A stretch of 64,000 bases of DNA, taken from the NCBI GenBank assembly GCA_943328505.2, contig CALQAH020000001.1:62001-126000 (forward strand), in the 5' to 3' direction. Below the pieces are notes generated by a model that made no database searches, was not told where the DNA came from, and saw nothing but the letters and a program-made list of their open reading frames with translations. A program made the position numbers and the translations under genes. This document shows, piece by piece, positions 41,747-52,400 of this stretch. Positions within the stretch are counted from its first letter, which is position 1; each line of letters begins with the position of its first letter. Source of the DNA: Rhizobium sp. Q54. GTDB lineage: Bacteria; Bacteroidota; Bacteroidia; Flavobacteriales; Flavobacteriaceae.

Positions 41747-42112
41747 TTATTCCCAAACTAATGCTTTCTTCTTGATAATATAGAAGAATCCAACCAATAA
41801 CAGTAACATAAAAATGACCATTTTAATCATTCCATCCACTCCTAACTCTTTAAAATTAATTGCCCAAGGATATAGAAAAATAACTTCAACATCAAAAAGT
41901 ACAAACAGTATGGCAACCAGGAAATATTTTACAGAGAAAGGAATACGGGCATTTCCAATGGATTCTATCCCGCACTCAAAGTTAACATCTTTATTTTTAG
42001 AATGTCTTTTTGGGCCCAATTTGCCTGAAATAACAATCATCCCAACAACAAATCCAACGGCTAAGAGCATTTGCATTAATATTGGGAAATAGTCTAATTG
42101 ATTGGTGTGCAT
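41747..42112 (-). CDS. nuoA: NADH-quinone oxidoreductase subunit A
   Basis: FECGIESIGNARIPFSVKYFLVAILFVLFDVEVIFLYPWA; start placed at MHTNQLDYF. Confidence 0.95.
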   Translation of the reverse strand: MHTNQLDYFPILMQMLLAVGFVVGMIVISGKLGPKRHSKNKDVNFECGIESIGNARIPFSVKYFLVAILFVLFDVEVIFLYPWAINFKELGVDGMIKMVIFMLLLLVGFFYIIKKKALVWE

Positions 42113-42133
42113 GTGTATTTTTTTAAAACAGTA

Positions 42134-42163
42134 CAAATATACATCGCAATATTTAAAACGCAA
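42134..42163 (-). promoter_or_regulatory. nuo operon promoter (TTG-N19-TATATTTG on - strand)
   Basis: + strand CAAATATA (42134-42141), 19 nt, CAA (42161-42163): exact -33/-7 Bacteroidota spacing, 22 nt upstream of nuoA. Confidence 0.7.
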
Positions 42164-42243
42164 GAAACATTTTGAAAAACGTTTTGTATTAAGTACTTAA
42201 AAACACTTTATTTAAATTGATTTTAAATAGTAAAGTTTAGGTA

Positions 42244-42273
42244 TAAAAAAACGTCCCGATAAATCGAGACGTT
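42244..42273 (-). terminator. intrinsic terminator of the cold-shock gene
   Basis: On - strand AACGTCTCGATTTATCGGGACGTTTTTTTT. Confidence 0.75.
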
Positions 42274-42306
42274 AAGTCATTTTAGGTAATCAAAAAATAA
42301 TATATA

Positions 42307-42507
42307 TTAGTCTTCGATAGCTACTACTTGAGCTGCTACTTTACCTTTTCTTCCTTCTTCTTCTTCGTAAGAAACTTTATCACCTTCATTTAGTGACTCA
42401 GCTTTAATTCCTGAAGCGTGAACAAAAATGTCTTTTCCAGTTTCATCATCTGTGATGAAACCATAACCTTTAGACTCATTGAAAAATTTAACTGTACCTG
42501 TACGCAT
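42307..42507 (-). CDS. cold-shock domain protein
   Basis: MRTGTVKFFNESKGYGFITDDETGKDIFVHASGI. Confidence 0.96.
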   Translation of the reverse strand: MRTGTVKFFNESKGYGFITDDETGKDIFVHASGIKAESLNEGDKVSYEEEEGRKGKVAAQVVAIED

Positions 42508-42536
42508 TGTAATTGTAATAATAATTTATAATGTGG

Positions 42537-42544
42537 CAAATGTA
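42537..42544 (-). promoter_or_regulatory. -7 box (TACATTTG on - strand) upstream of the cold-shock gene
   Basis: CAAATGTA on + strand. Confidence 0.5.
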
Positions 42545-42634
42545 GTATTAATTACTATACGAAATCAATTTTTGTTATTTCTTTTTTGAAAATTATTGAT
42601 TTACAGCGTTTTCGACCTTTTTTTTGACAAATAT

Positions 42635-44386
42635 TTATTTCAAATCAACTTTAATATGTAATTCATTTAACTGAGTGTCATCAATTTTAGAGGGTGCGTC
42701 GATCATCACATCGCGTCCTGAATTATTTTTTGGAAACGCAATAAAATCACGAATGGTTTCTTGTCCTCCTAAAATGGCCACCAATCTGTCCAATCCAAAT
42801 GCTAATCCTCCGTGTGGTGGTGCTCCGAATTGAAAGGCATTCATCAAGAAACCAAATTGATCCTCGGCTTGTTCGGGTGTAAATCCTAATAAGGCAAACA
42901 TTCTACTTTGTAAATCTTTATCATGAATACGAATAGATCCTCCTCCAATTTCGTTCCCATTTAAAACCATATCGTAAGCATTGGCGCGAACTTTACCTGG
43001 ATTGCTGTGAATCAAATCTAAATCTTCAGGTTTAGGAGACGTAAAAGGATGGTGCATGGCATGATAGCGGCCGCTCTCTTCATCAAATTCTAATAGCGGA
43101 AAATCAACTACCCAAAGTGGAGCAAATTCATTTGGATTACGTAATCCTAAACGTGTTGCTAATTCCATTCTTAAAGCAGAAAGTTGGGTTCTTGTTTTAT
43201 CAGCTGGACCTGAAAGCACAAAAATCATATCGCCAGATTTTGCGCCTGTTGTTTTTGCCCAATTCGCTAAATCATCTTGGTCGTAGAATTTATCTACAGA
43301 TGATTTGTAAGTTTCATCTTCGTTGCATTTTACGTATACCATTCCACTAGCGCCAACTTGAGGACGTTTTATCCAATCAATCAAGCCATCAATTTCTTTA
43401 CGTGTATATTCTCCAGCATTGGGAACAGCTATTCCTACCACCAATTCTGCCGAGTTAAAAACAGGAAAATCTTTGTGTTGTGAAAATGCATTTAACTCGC
43501 CAAATTCCATTCCGAAACGAATGTCTGGCTTGTCATTTCCATAGGTTTTCATGGCATGATCATAGGTCATTCGAGGGAATTTTTCTACTTCAATACCTTT
43601 AATTTCTTTAAGTAAATGACGCGTTAATCCTTCAAAAACATTTAAAATATCTTCCTGTTCCACGAAAGCCATTTCACAATCGATTTGGGTAAATTCGGGT
43701 TGTCTATCGGCTCGTAAATCTTCATCGCGGAAACATTTTACAATTTGAAAATATTTATCCATTCCGCCAACCATCAACAATTGTTTGAAGGTTTGTGGTG
43801 ATTGCGGTAAGGCGTAAAATTGTCCTTCGTTCATGCGGCTTGGTACCACGAAATCTCTGGCGCCTTCAGGAGTAGACTTGATTAAATAGGGCGTTTCCAC
43901 TTCGCAAAAATCCAAATCGGATAAATATTTACGAACTTCCATGGCCACTTTGTGACGGAACAGCAAACTGTTTTTCACAGGATTTCTTCGGATGTCCAAA
44001 TAACGGTATTTCATTCGAATATCTTCCCCACCATCAGTATCATCTTCAATGGTGAAAGGTGGCGTAAGCGCTGCGTTAAGTATGTTTAATTCGGTAACTA
44101 AAATTTCAATTTCTCCAGTAGGTATGTTTTTGTTTTTGGCTTCACGTTCAATAACAGTTCCTTTTACCTGAATCACAAATTCACGTCCAAGATTTTTAGC
44201 CGATTCAAAAACGGTTTTTTCAGTACGACTTTCGTCAAAAATTAATTGTGTAATTCCATAGCGGTCACGCAAATCTACCCAATTCATAAAACCCTTATCA
44301 CGAGATTTTTGAACCCAACCAGCAAGTGTAACTTCTTTGTTGACATGTGAGGCGTTTAATTCACCACAATTATGACTTCTATACAT
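42635..44386 (-). CDS. aspS: aspartate--tRNA ligase
   Basis: [43 protein letters not shown] and C-terminal [15 protein letters not shown]. Confidence 0.96.
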   Translation of the reverse strand: MYRSHNCGELNASHVNKEVTLAGWVQKSRDKGFMNWVDLRDRYGITQLIFDESRTEKTVFESAKNLGREFVIQVKGTVIEREAKNKNIPTGEIEILVTELNILNAALTPPFTIEDDTDGGEDIRMKYRYLDIRRNPVKNSLLFRHKVAMEVRKYLSDLDFCEVETPYLIKSTPEGARDFVVPSRMNEGQFYALPQSPQTFKQLLMVGGMDKYFQIVKCFRDEDLRADRQPEFTQIDCEMAFVEQEDILNVFEGLTRHLLKEIKGIEVEKFPRMTYDHAMKTYGNDKPDIRFGMEFGELNAFSQHKDFPVFNSAELVVGIAVPNAGEYTRKEIDGLIDWIKRPQVGASGMVYVKCNEDETYKSSVDKFYDQDDLANWAKTTGAKSGDMIFVLSGPADKTRTQLSALRMELATRLGLRNPNEFAPLWVVDFPLLEFDEESGRYHAMHHPFTSPKPEDLDLIHSNPGKVRANAYDMVLNGNEIGGGSIRIHDKDLQSRMFALLGFTPEQAEDQFGFLMNAFQFGAPPHGGLAFGLDRLVAILGGQETIRDFIAFPKNNSGRDVMIDAPSKIDDTQLNELHIKVDLK

Positions 44387-44435
44387 TGGAATATTTATTT
44401 AATTTATATAATTCTCCGCCAAGGCGAATTGGGTG

Positions 44436-44443
44436 CAAAAGTA
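44436..44443 (-). promoter_or_regulatory. -7 box (TACTTTTG on - strand) upstream of aspS
   Basis: CAAAAGTA on + strand. Confidence 0.45.
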
Positions 44444-44534
44444 AAAACAAAAATTAAATTAATAGGGTAAAACTTCATCACATATTGGATATTAAATTTT
44501 ATGTTAATGTTTTACAACAGAATATAAAATAAAG

Positions 44535-44542
44535 TACATTTG
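44535..44542 (+). promoter_or_regulatory. -7 box (TACATTTG)
   Basis: TAnnTTTG match upstream of the ATG at 44572. Confidence 0.5.
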
Positions 44543-44571
44543 GGTTTATTAATAATTAAAAACTATAGTTT

Positions 44572-45564
44572 ATGAAAAAAATATTCTTCTTTTTAACCTT
44601 GATACCTGCTACTATTGGCTTTGCTCAAGGGAAAGTAAATTTTCGTGCAGATATTTTGAATAGAAATGGTGATGTAATTTACATCAATACACCTGCAAAT
44701 AAAACAATAAAGGAAATAAAAGTTAATGACAAAGGAATTTTCGAAGCTTCTTTTGAAGTTGCAGATGGAGACTACATGATGTTTGATGGCGTTGAATATG
44801 CCCAATTGTATTTAAAAGACGGTTATGATTTGAAGTTAAAAATGGACGCTGCAGCGTTTGACGAAAGCATTGTTTTTAAAGGAAATGGAGCTGAAGAAAA
44901 TAATTATTTAGCGCAAACTACGCTTTTAGAAGAAAAATTAAACCCTACTGAAATGATGGCTTTAGGTGAAGATGATTTTAACAAAGCGGTTGATCAAATG
45001 CAGAAATCGGATATTGAACGATTAGAAAAAGCCAAGTTAGATTCGAAATTTACCGAGTCACAAAAGAAAAGTATTGTGCAAAATTTAATGGGTTTGAAAC
45101 AATACTACAATCAAAAAAAGGGAGCAAACAAATTGGACAATACTGCTTCAGCAACGTTTGACTATGAAAATCATAAAGGGGGTAAAACCAAGTTAGAAGA
45201 TTTGCGAGGAAAGTATGTTTATATTGACGTTTGGGCTACTTGGTGCGGACCGTGTAGAGCTGAGATCCCTTTTCTTAAAAAAGTAGAAGAGAAATATCAC
45301 GGAAAAAACATTGAATTTGTAAGCATTTCTGTTGATGTAGATAAAGACCATGAAAAATGGGTCAACTTTGTAAATGAAAAAGGATTAGGTGGAATACAAT
45401 TATTTGCGGATAAAAACTGGAATTCTGAATTTATGAAGAGTTACAATATCAATAGTATTCCAAGATTTATTTTAATTGACCCAAAAGGGAATATTGTAAA
45501 ATCTGATGCAGAGCGTCCTTCTTCTCCAGCATTAACTGTGGAATTAGATAAGTTATTGAACTAA
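44572..45564 (+). CDS. TlpA-family thiol:disulfide oxidoreductase
   Basis: Signal peptide; YVYIDVWATWCGPCRAEIPFLKK thioredoxin motif. Confidence 0.92.
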   Translation: MKKIFFFLTLIPATIGFAQGKVNFRADILNRNGDVIYINTPANKTIKEIKVNDKGIFEASFEVADGDYMMFDGVEYAQLYLKDGYDLKLKMDAAAFDESIVFKGNGAEENNYLAQTTLLEEKLNPTEMMALGEDDFNKAVDQMQKSDIERLEKAKLDSKFTESQKKSIVQNLMGLKQYYNQKKGANKLDNTASATFDYENHKGGKTKLEDLRGKYVYIDVWATWCGPCRAEIPFLKKVEEKYHGKNIEFVSISVDVDKDHEKWVNFVNEKGLGGIQLFADKNWNSEFMKSYNINSIPRFILIDPKGNIVKSDAERPSSPALTVELDKLLN

Positions 45565-45590
45565 AGATTTAGAGTATTTTATAAAACAGA

Positions 45591-45624
45591 AAACCGCCTT
45601 GTTAAAGCAACAAGGCGGTTTTTT
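45591..45624. terminator. bidirectional intrinsic terminator
   Basis: AAACCGCCTTGTTaaagCAACAAGGCGGTTTTTT between convergent genes. Confidence 0.85.
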
Positions 45625-45638
45625 ATTTCATCAGTAAC

Positions 45639-48600
45639 TTAAAGCGCTACTTCTTTTCTATCTCTTAACCAATATTTAGTTCGTTTTACTAAGAAGAACA
45701 TTACCGGAACCATTACCAAAGTTAATACCGTGGCATAGGTTAATCCAAAGATAATCGTCCAAGCCAATGGTCCCCAGAAAATAACGTTATCACCACCCAT
45801 AAAGAAGTGCGGATTTAAATCGGTTACCAACGTAAAGAAGTCAAAGTTTAAACCGATAGCTAACGGTATTAATCCCAAAACCGCGGTTAAAGCGGTTAGC
45901 AATACTGGGCGAAGTCTTGATTTTCCTGATTCAATTATAACTTCTTTTATTTCATCTAAAGATAAATCGTTGTGGCTTTCTAGTTGTTTGTCTTCCACTT
46001 TTTTGTCTAAAAGCAATACAAAGAAATCCATTAATACAATACCGTTTTTCACTACAATACCCGCTAACGAAATAATTCCCATCATGGTCATCAAGATTAC
46101 AAAATCCATATTGGCAATTACATAACCGTAGAAAACACCGCTGAAACTTAGTAATACGGTAAACAAAATAACCATCGTTTTAGAAACCGAATTGAACTGC
46201 AATACAATAATAATTGTAATACCTGCCAACGCTAAGAAAAGGGCATACATTAAGAAACTTTGGTTTTTACCTTGTTCTTCTTGCACTCCAGAAAACGAGT
46301 ACGTCAAACCTTTTGACATTTCATAACCTTTTAATTCTGTTTCAATTTGTTTTGAAATTTCATCCCCATTAAAACCCGTTAATACATTGGAATACACCGT
46401 TAAAACCCGGTTGTAATTTTTTCTTTTAATTTGGTTATAGGTAGTTGTTTTCTCGGTTTTAGAAACTGCAGAAATCGGAATTTGCATCATTTGCCCATTG
46501 TTTTGATTTCTGAAAGTCAACGATTGGTTGAATAAAATATTCTCGTTTTTACGTTGATCTTCTTGCATTCTAACAACAATATTATAATCGTCATCACCTT
46601 CTTTGTAGGTAGAAATTTCTTGACCATATACCGAACGGCGTAAATTGAAACCCAATTGCCCTGTTGAAACTCCTAAACTTCCAGCATTCACTCGATCTAC
46701 TTTTACTTCCAATTCGGGACTTTGATTGTTGACATCGACGCTCAATTTTTCAATACCTGGAATGTTTTTCGAATCAATAAACGCAATCATTTTATCAGCT
46801 TCGGAAATCATTTGATCATAATCATCGCCAGTAACTTGAATACTAATTGGATAACCTGCTGGTGGTCCATCGGCATTTTTTTCAACCGTTACAATTGCTC
46901 CAGCGATGCCTTTTACTTTTCCTCTAATTTCCTCTAAAACATCCGAAGTGTTGATGCCTTTTCGGAATTTGAATTCGGAGAAATTTACCGTTACTTTTCC
47001 TTTAAAAGGCGTTTCCGATGCCGAACCTGCATCTACATTTGGATTTCCAGCACCAACACCCACTTGTGACACGATGCTTTCTGCCAAAAAGTTTTCTTTG
47101 GTTGTAGGTTCGATGTATTTTTTCATCACATCAATCACCTGATTTTCTACAAATAGGGTGGCTTTGTTGGTTTTGTTGATATCCGTTCCTTGTGGATATT
47201 CGATATAAACTATGGCTTGATTAGGAATATTGTCTGGGAAAAACAATACTTTTCTTGGAAAGATACCTAACAGAATGAATGAGAAAAATAACATTCCAAT
47301 AATACTTACCAATGCTATCCACGCATTTCTACCCGTCAATATTTTTCTTAAAAAACCTTGGTATTTTAATTCCATTTTAGGGAAAAAGCTATGCTGAAAA
47401 TCTTGTGTCCATTGGTATAATTTAATTTTATACAACCACATTAATCCCAATGAAATTAGAGATAAATGTCCAATGGCACGTGCTGGTTTTACATCGTAAA
47501 TATTTCCGATTAGGATAAAAACAAGTGCCAATGTCCCAAAAATAACAGTATATAATTTGAGTGATTTTTTTGATATATTTCTGTCTTCAATGTCCATAGA
47601 ACCTCCTGTCATGGCTGCGTTTACAATCATAGCTACGAATAAGGAGGAACTCAAGGTAATGGTTAACGTAATTGGAAAATATTTCATGAATTTACCCATG
47701 GTTCCAGGCCATAAGGCGAAAGGTAAAAACGCCATTAAAGTAGTTGCTGTTGAGGAAATAACTGGCCAAGCAATTTCGCCAATACCAATTTTTGAAGCTT
47801 GTACTCTAGACAATCCCTTTTTCATATTGGCAAATACGTTATCGACGACAACAATTCCATCATCAACCAACATTCCCAATCCCATTACCAATCCGAAAAG
47901 GACCATCGTGTTTAAGGTTAGTCCAAAAGCGGATAGAATGGTAAATGCCATCAACATCGAAAGCGGAATCGCAGCACCAACAAATAAGGAGTTTCGCAAT
48001 CCCATAGTAAACATCAAAACAATCATCACCAACACAATTCCGAAGATAATGTGATTGGAAAGTTCATCCACTTGGTGCTCCACTCGCGAGGATTGGTCGT
48101 TGGAAAGTTCTAATTTTAGGTTTTTAGGCAAATAGCTTTCTTGAGCTATTTTTATTTTTTCTTTTACTTGCTCAATAGCAGAAATCATGTTTTGACCCGA
48201 ACGTTTTTTTACGTTAAGCATCACAACTTCATTGCCTTTTTCTCGAGCATACGTGGTTTTTTCTTTTTCTTTAAATGCAATAGTGGCGATGTCTTTTAGG
48301 TAAATTACTCCGCCATTATGTTTTACGATTACATTTTCTAGTTCTTTAGGGTCTTTTATTTCACCCACAATTCGAATGTTATTTCGTGAACCTTGAGAGA
48401 TTAAATTTCCGCCTGAAAGCGTCATGTTTTCGTATTTCACTGCGTTTTGAATGTCGTCAAACGATACTTGAGCCGCAGTCATTTTAAAGATATCAACGGC
48501 AATTTCAACTTCTTTATCATCTACACCAAGGATGTCAACTTTTTTTACTTCGGCAATTTCTTCAATATCATCTTGAAGCAATTCGCCATATTTTTTAAGT

Positions 48601-49094
48601 TGTTGTGTCGTATAATTTCCTTGAAGGTTAATATTTAAAATGGGCACTTCTTCCGAAATATTCAATTCAAAAACCGTAGGTTCTACTTTGCTTCCGTTGT
48701 CCAAATTAGGCCAATCGGTATCGGCTTTGGTATTGTCAACTTTGTCTTTGATTTTTACTTTGGCGTCTTCAATTTTAACTTTATCATTAAATTCAACTAC
48801 TATCATTCCGTAATCTTGGAATGAACTTGCTGTTACTTTTTCAACACCACTAATGTTTTTTATTTCTTTTTCAAGGGGTTTGATGATTAACTTCTCGACA
48901 TCTTCGGCAGAATTTCCAGGGAAAACAGAGGAGATATATACTTTATTTTCGATGATTTCTGGGAAATCTTCTCGAGGCATGGTTACATAGGCAATTAATC
49001 CTGTTACTACAATTAGCAACGTGAAAATATAAACCGTTACACGATTGTCGATAGCCCAACTTGATATAGCGAATTCTTTATTTTTTTGACTCAT
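45639..49094 (-). CDS. RND efflux transporter permease
   Basis: 1151 aa AcrB-like; NRVTVYIFTLLIVVTGLIAYVTMPREDFPEI, GMLVDDGIVVVDNVF. Confidence 0.95.
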   Translation of the reverse strand: MSQKNKEFAISSWAIDNRVTVYIFTLLIVVTGLIAYVTMPREDFPEIIENKVYISSVFPGNSAEDVEKLIIKPLEKEIKNISGVEKVTASSFQDYGMIVVEFNDKVKIEDAKVKIKDKVDNTKADTDWPNLDNGSKVEPTVFELNISEEVPILNINLQGNYTTQQLKKYGELLQDDIEEIAEVKKVDILGVDDKEVEIAVDIFKMTAAQVSFDDIQNAVKYENMTLSGGNLISQGSRNNIRIVGEIKDPKELENVIVKHNGGVIYLKDIATIAFKEKEKTTYAREKGNEVVMLNVKKRSGQNMISAIEQVKEKIKIAQESYLPKNLKLELSNDQSSRVEHQVDELSNHIIFGIVLVMIVLMFTMGLRNSLFVGAAIPLSMLMAFTILSAFGLTLNTMVLFGLVMGLGMLVDDGIVVVDNVFANMKKGLSRVQASKIGIGEIAWPVISSTATTLMAFLPFALWPGTMGKFMKYFPITLTITLSSSLFVAMIVNAAMTGGSMDIEDRNISKKSLKLYTVIFGTLALVFILIGNIYDVKPARAIGHLSLISLGLMWLYKIKLYQWTQDFQHSFFPKMELKYQGFLRKILTGRNAWIALVSIIGMLFFSFILLGIFPRKVLFFPDNIPNQAIVYIEYPQGTDINKTNKATLFVENQVIDVMKKYIEPTTKENFLAESIVSQVGVGAGNPNVDAGSASETPFKGKVTVNFSEFKFRKGINTSDVLEEIRGKVKGIAGAIVTVEKNADGPPAGYPISIQVTGDDYDQMISEADKMIAFIDSKNIPGIEKLSVDVNNQSPELEVKVDRVNAGSLGVSTGQLGFNLRRSVYGQEISTYKEGDDDYNIVVRMQEDQRKNENILFNQSLTFRNQNNGQMMQIPISAVSKTEKTTTYNQIKRKNYNRVLTVYSNVLTGFNGDEISKQIETELKGYEMSKGLTYSFSGVQEEQGKNQSFLMYALFLALAGITIIIVLQFNSVSKTMVILFTVLLSFSGVFYGYVIANMDFVILMTMMGIISLAGIVVKNGIVLMDFFVLLLDKKVEDKQLESHNDLSLDEIKEVIIESGKSRLRPVLLTALTAVLGLIPLAIGLNFDFFTLVTDLNPHFFMGGDNVIFWGPLAWTIIFGLTYATVLTLVMVPVMFFLVKRTKYWLRDRKEVAL

Positions 49095-49165
49095 TTTATT
49101 GGTTGTTGGTTGTCGTTTGTTGGTTGTCGGTTACTGACAACTGAAAACAGACAACTATTTTACAT

Positions 49166-50305
49166 TTAGAAATTTAATTTCATACCATCCGAAATAGTAT
49201 TGACTCCTTCAGTTACAATAATTTCATCAGCTGCTAATCCGCTCAAAATTTCAGTAACATTATCCGAAGATTGTCCCACTTTTACATTGACTTTTTTTGC
49301 TGTTCCCGTTTTCCCATTAGAATTGATTACGGTATAGACAAATTTATTTTTTTCGCCATCTTCTTGAATCACACCTGTTGGTACAACTACAGCATCTTTG
49401 CTAACATAATCAATGATTTTAAGTTTCGCTACTTGATTAGGGCGTAATAAATTCTCTGGGTTTGGAACACTCACCTCTATGCCAAAGCTTCTGTTGTTAG
49501 GATTGATGAAATTTCCAATTTGACGTACTTTTCCTTTATAGGTTTTTCCTAAAGAAGTTAAATAAACATCAACTTCAGTTCCAACTTTAAGTTTTCCAAT
49601 ATAGGATTCAGGAACAGAGGTAGACACAAACATATTTCCAAGATTCACTATTCGCATTAAACCTTGTTGACTCGGAGCAACTACTTGTCCTTTTTCTACA
49701 AATACTTCGTCAATTGTTCCCGTAAATGGAGCGCGAATTACTGTTTTTGATAATTGTGCTTTCATTTGGGCTACACTTTTTTGGGCTGAAACCATAAGAG
49801 TTTGCGCCTGAAGAAATTGAATTTCAGACCCAATTTTTTTATCCCAAAGATTTTTTTGTCTTTCAAAAGTTGTTTTTGCCAAGGCATATTGATTTTCGAA
49901 TTGTGCCAATTGCTGACTCATTCCAGCATCGTCAACACGGCCAAGAATTTGTCCTTTGGAAACTTTTTGTCCCGCTTTTACAGTTAATGAAGTTAACGTT
50001 CCACTAAATTCAGGTTGTACCAGAATGTTTTCTTTAGTATCTACATTTCCTTGAATATCTAAATAATGGTTAAAAACGGTGTCTTTTACGGTCAATATCG
50101 AAACTAATGCTTCTTCTTTTTTTACATTTAATGAAGCTAAAGCTTCTTCAATTGTAGTAATTTCTGCTTGTAAAGCTGATTTTTTTTCTTGTAAAGCTTT
50201 GACGTTTTTAGTGCTAATTAAAGTTTCAATAGAGGTGTTATTGTCTTTTCCTCCGCAGGAAAATACTATTATTGAAGTAATTGTAATTAAAATAATTTTT
50301 TTCAT
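49166..50305 (-). CDS. RND efflux periplasmic adaptor
   Basis: Lipobox IVFSCGG; KAGQKVSKGQILGRVDDAG; VIRAPFTGTIDEVFVEKGQVV. Confidence 0.94.
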   Translation of the reverse strand: MKKIILITITSIIVFSCGGKDNNTSIETLISTKNVKALQEKKSALQAEITTIEEALASLNVKKEEALVSILTVKDTVFNHYLDIQGNVDTKENILVQPEFSGTLTSLTVKAGQKVSKGQILGRVDDAGMSQQLAQFENQYALAKTTFERQKNLWDKKIGSEIQFLQAQTLMVSAQKSVAQMKAQLSKTVIRAPFTGTIDEVFVEKGQVVAPSQQGLMRIVNLGNMFVSTSVPESYIGKLKVGTEVDVYLTSLGKTYKGKVRQIGNFINPNNRSFGIEVSVPNPENLLRPNQVAKLKIIDYVSKDAVVVPTGVIQEDGEKNKFVYTVINSNGKTGTAKKVNVKVGQSSDNVTEILSGLAADEIIVTEGVNTISDGMKLNF

Positions 50306-50323
50306 TGCTATTGATTTTGAATT

Positions 50324-51658
50324 TTAGTTTGTTATTTTTTCTAAGGCTGCTTTTTTATTAATTACATCCACCATTGTTTGTAAATAATTTTGTTGTGAAG
50401 TATACAATTGACGTTGTGCATCCGTAAAATCGAAACTGCTTGAAAGACCTTCTTTAAATTTTATTTCTTGCTTTTTCTCAATTCGCTCGGCTAATTGTAG
50501 GCTTTCTTTAGAACTATTGTACTGTTCCACACTAAATTCATAATCGCTTTTAGCATTTTGGTAGGCTAATTTTAATTTTTGTTCTGTTTCCGTCAAATCG
50601 GTTTTTGCTTTTTCTAAAGCTATTTTAGCCTGTTGTGTTCTGGCACTTCTTGCAAAACTGCTAAAAATGGGCACATTTAAATTAACACCAAGATTTGAAA
50701 AGTTAAAATAACGTTGGTCAGCATTTAAAAAAGTGAATTCATTTCCAAATGAGTTGTAGCCAAAATTTACGCCAACAGCTAGTGAAGGCAATGCTTTACT
50801 TTTTTCTAATTTTAATTCTAAACTTCGTTGTTCAACAAAATTTTGAGTAATGATATAATTGATGTTTCCTGAAGCTTTAAAATCACTATTCTGTATCGCT
50901 AAATCTAAATTGTTATTAGCCAAAACATCTAACTTATCTGTTAATTTCAAGTCGTCATCAATGGCAATTCCTAAATTTATTTTTAACATTTTTAAACTAA
51001 TATCTTTTAAACGTGTAACATAATTAATGTTGCTATTCAAAGAGGCTAAAGTGATTTTTAATTGTTCTACATTTTCCTCTTCTATTAAGCCGTTTTTATA
51101 GGTTTGGTCAGTTTCAAAAAGTGTTTTGTCCAAAACGGTTTTGTTTTTTTGAAGAATTTGTAAACTTTCATCTGCTAAAAGTACACTGCCATATGAGTTA
51201 ACAATCATTTCTTTAATATCAGCATCTGTTTTTTTCTTGTAATTTTCATAAAACTGCAAATAAGTTTTAGAGGCTTGTAAAGCCACAATATAAGAGCCGT
51301 CAAACAATAATTGAGACAAAGCCAAACTACCGGTTAAATTATGTTTGGTTCCGAAAGTAACTTCGGCAAATTCACCCGGAATTCCCCCAAAAATTTCAGC
51401 AGGAATTAAAGAGGTTTGAAGTTTAAAATTATTTTGATAATTTATGGAACCATTTATTTGAGGTAATCCCATTGCTGTGGTTTCCCATTTTTTCTTCTTG
51501 GCAATTTCAATATCGCGGCCAGCATTTATAGCGGTTCGATTATTTGTCATCGCATGTGCAATGGCTTGTTCTAAGCTAAATGAATAGTTTTGTTTTTGAT
51601 CTTGAGCTTGTATGATACTCGCAAAAAGGAGCAGGAGAAAGGTTAATTGTTTCTTCAT
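50324..51658 (-). CDS. TolC-family outer membrane protein
   Basis: Signal peptide; coiled-coil repeats with FSLEQAIAHAMTNNRTAINAGRDIEIAKKKKWE. Confidence 0.93.
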   Translation of the reverse strand: MKKQLTFLLLLFASIIQAQDQKQNYSFSLEQAIAHAMTNNRTAINAGRDIEIAKKKKWETTAMGLPQINGSINYQNNFKLQTSLIPAEIFGGIPGEFAEVTFGTKHNLTGSLALSQLLFDGSYIVALQASKTYLQFYENYKKKTDADIKEMIVNSYGSVLLADESLQILQKNKTVLDKTLFETDQTYKNGLIEEENVEQLKITLASLNSNINYVTRLKDISLKMLKINLGIAIDDDLKLTDKLDVLANNNLDLAIQNSDFKASGNINYIITQNFVEQRSLELKLEKSKALPSLAVGVNFGYNSFGNEFTFLNADQRYFNFSNLGVNLNVPIFSSFARSARTQQAKIALEKAKTDLTETEQKLKLAYQNAKSDYEFSVEQYNSSKESLQLAERIEKKQEIKFKEGLSSSFDFTDAQRQLYTSQQNYLQTMVDVINKKAALEKITN

Positions 51659-51659
51659 T

Positions 51660-52256
51660 TTATATATTTGATTGATGTAAATGTTTTTCTAATTCAAGTA
51701 TTCCTTTTGGAGTTGCCAAGGCACGAGTATGGTATTCTAATGCATCATATTCTAATGCAAACACCTCTTTTTCTGATTTGGTAGTTTCGTTGATACTGAA
51801 GATTATAGTGTAATAAAACTTCACAAAAGAATCGACATTAATGTTTTCACGATACAATCCTTGTTCAATCCCTTTAATGATATTTTGTCTAAAAACCATA
51901 TTACATTCTTCAGTTTCCCGACACATAAATTGATCATGAATTTCTGGATAATGTTTTTTTAACTGATAAATAGGCGAATTGTCTAATGAGTTAAACATCT
52001 CTTTAAACATTTTTCTAATTTCAAAATTTTCTTGAATAGCATTGTGATTTTGAGCAACAATAGTTGATATGGTTTCGTGAATTTTTTCATGCACCATCAT
52101 CGTGCCTTCAGTAATCAACAATTCTTTGTTTTCAAAATACTTGTATATGGTTTTTTTTGAAATACACATTTCGCTAGCAATATCATCCATAGTAACGCTT
52201 TTGAACCCAAGTTTCAAAAACATATCAGTTGCTTTAGCTATTATTTTACACTTCAT
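51660..52256 (-). CDS. TetR/AcrR family regulator
   Basis: KIIAKATDMFLKLGFKSVTMDDIASEMCISKKTIYKYFENKELL; start at 52256. Confidence 0.93.
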   Translation of the reverse strand: MKCKIIAKATDMFLKLGFKSVTMDDIASEMCISKKTIYKYFENKELLITEGTMMVHEKIHETISTIVAQNHNAIQENFEIRKMFKEMFNSLDNSPIYQLKKHYPEIHDQFMCRETEECNMVFRQNIIKGIEQGLYRENINVDSFVKFYYTIIFSINETTKSEKEVFALEYDALEYHTRALATPKGILELEKHLHQSNI

Positions 52257-52274
52257 TAGTAGTAATTTTCGGTG

Positions 52275-52314
52275 CAAATATAAAGCGGAAACTTTTAACA
52301 CCAAAATAGTTTCC
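52275..52314 (-). promoter_or_regulatory. tetR-efflux promoter (TTG-N19-TATATTTG) with overlapping inverted-repeat operator
   Basis: CAAATATA at 52275-52282; inverted repeat GGAAACT (52287-52293) / AGTTTCC (52308-52314). Confidence 0.65.
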
Positions 52315-52400
52315 AAAGTATTTACAATTATTTAACATATCATTCCACCACGATCTTTGTAATAAAGATGGAATACTGTAAATTAGCCAAAAATTACTTT

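Noticed and set aside
41814-42092. 92-aa plus-strand ORF
   Set aside because: Antisense to nuoA, which has clear family motifs.
47557-48054. 165-aa plus-strand ORF
   Set aside because: Fully antisense to the well-supported RND permease; low-complexity composition typical of shadow frames.
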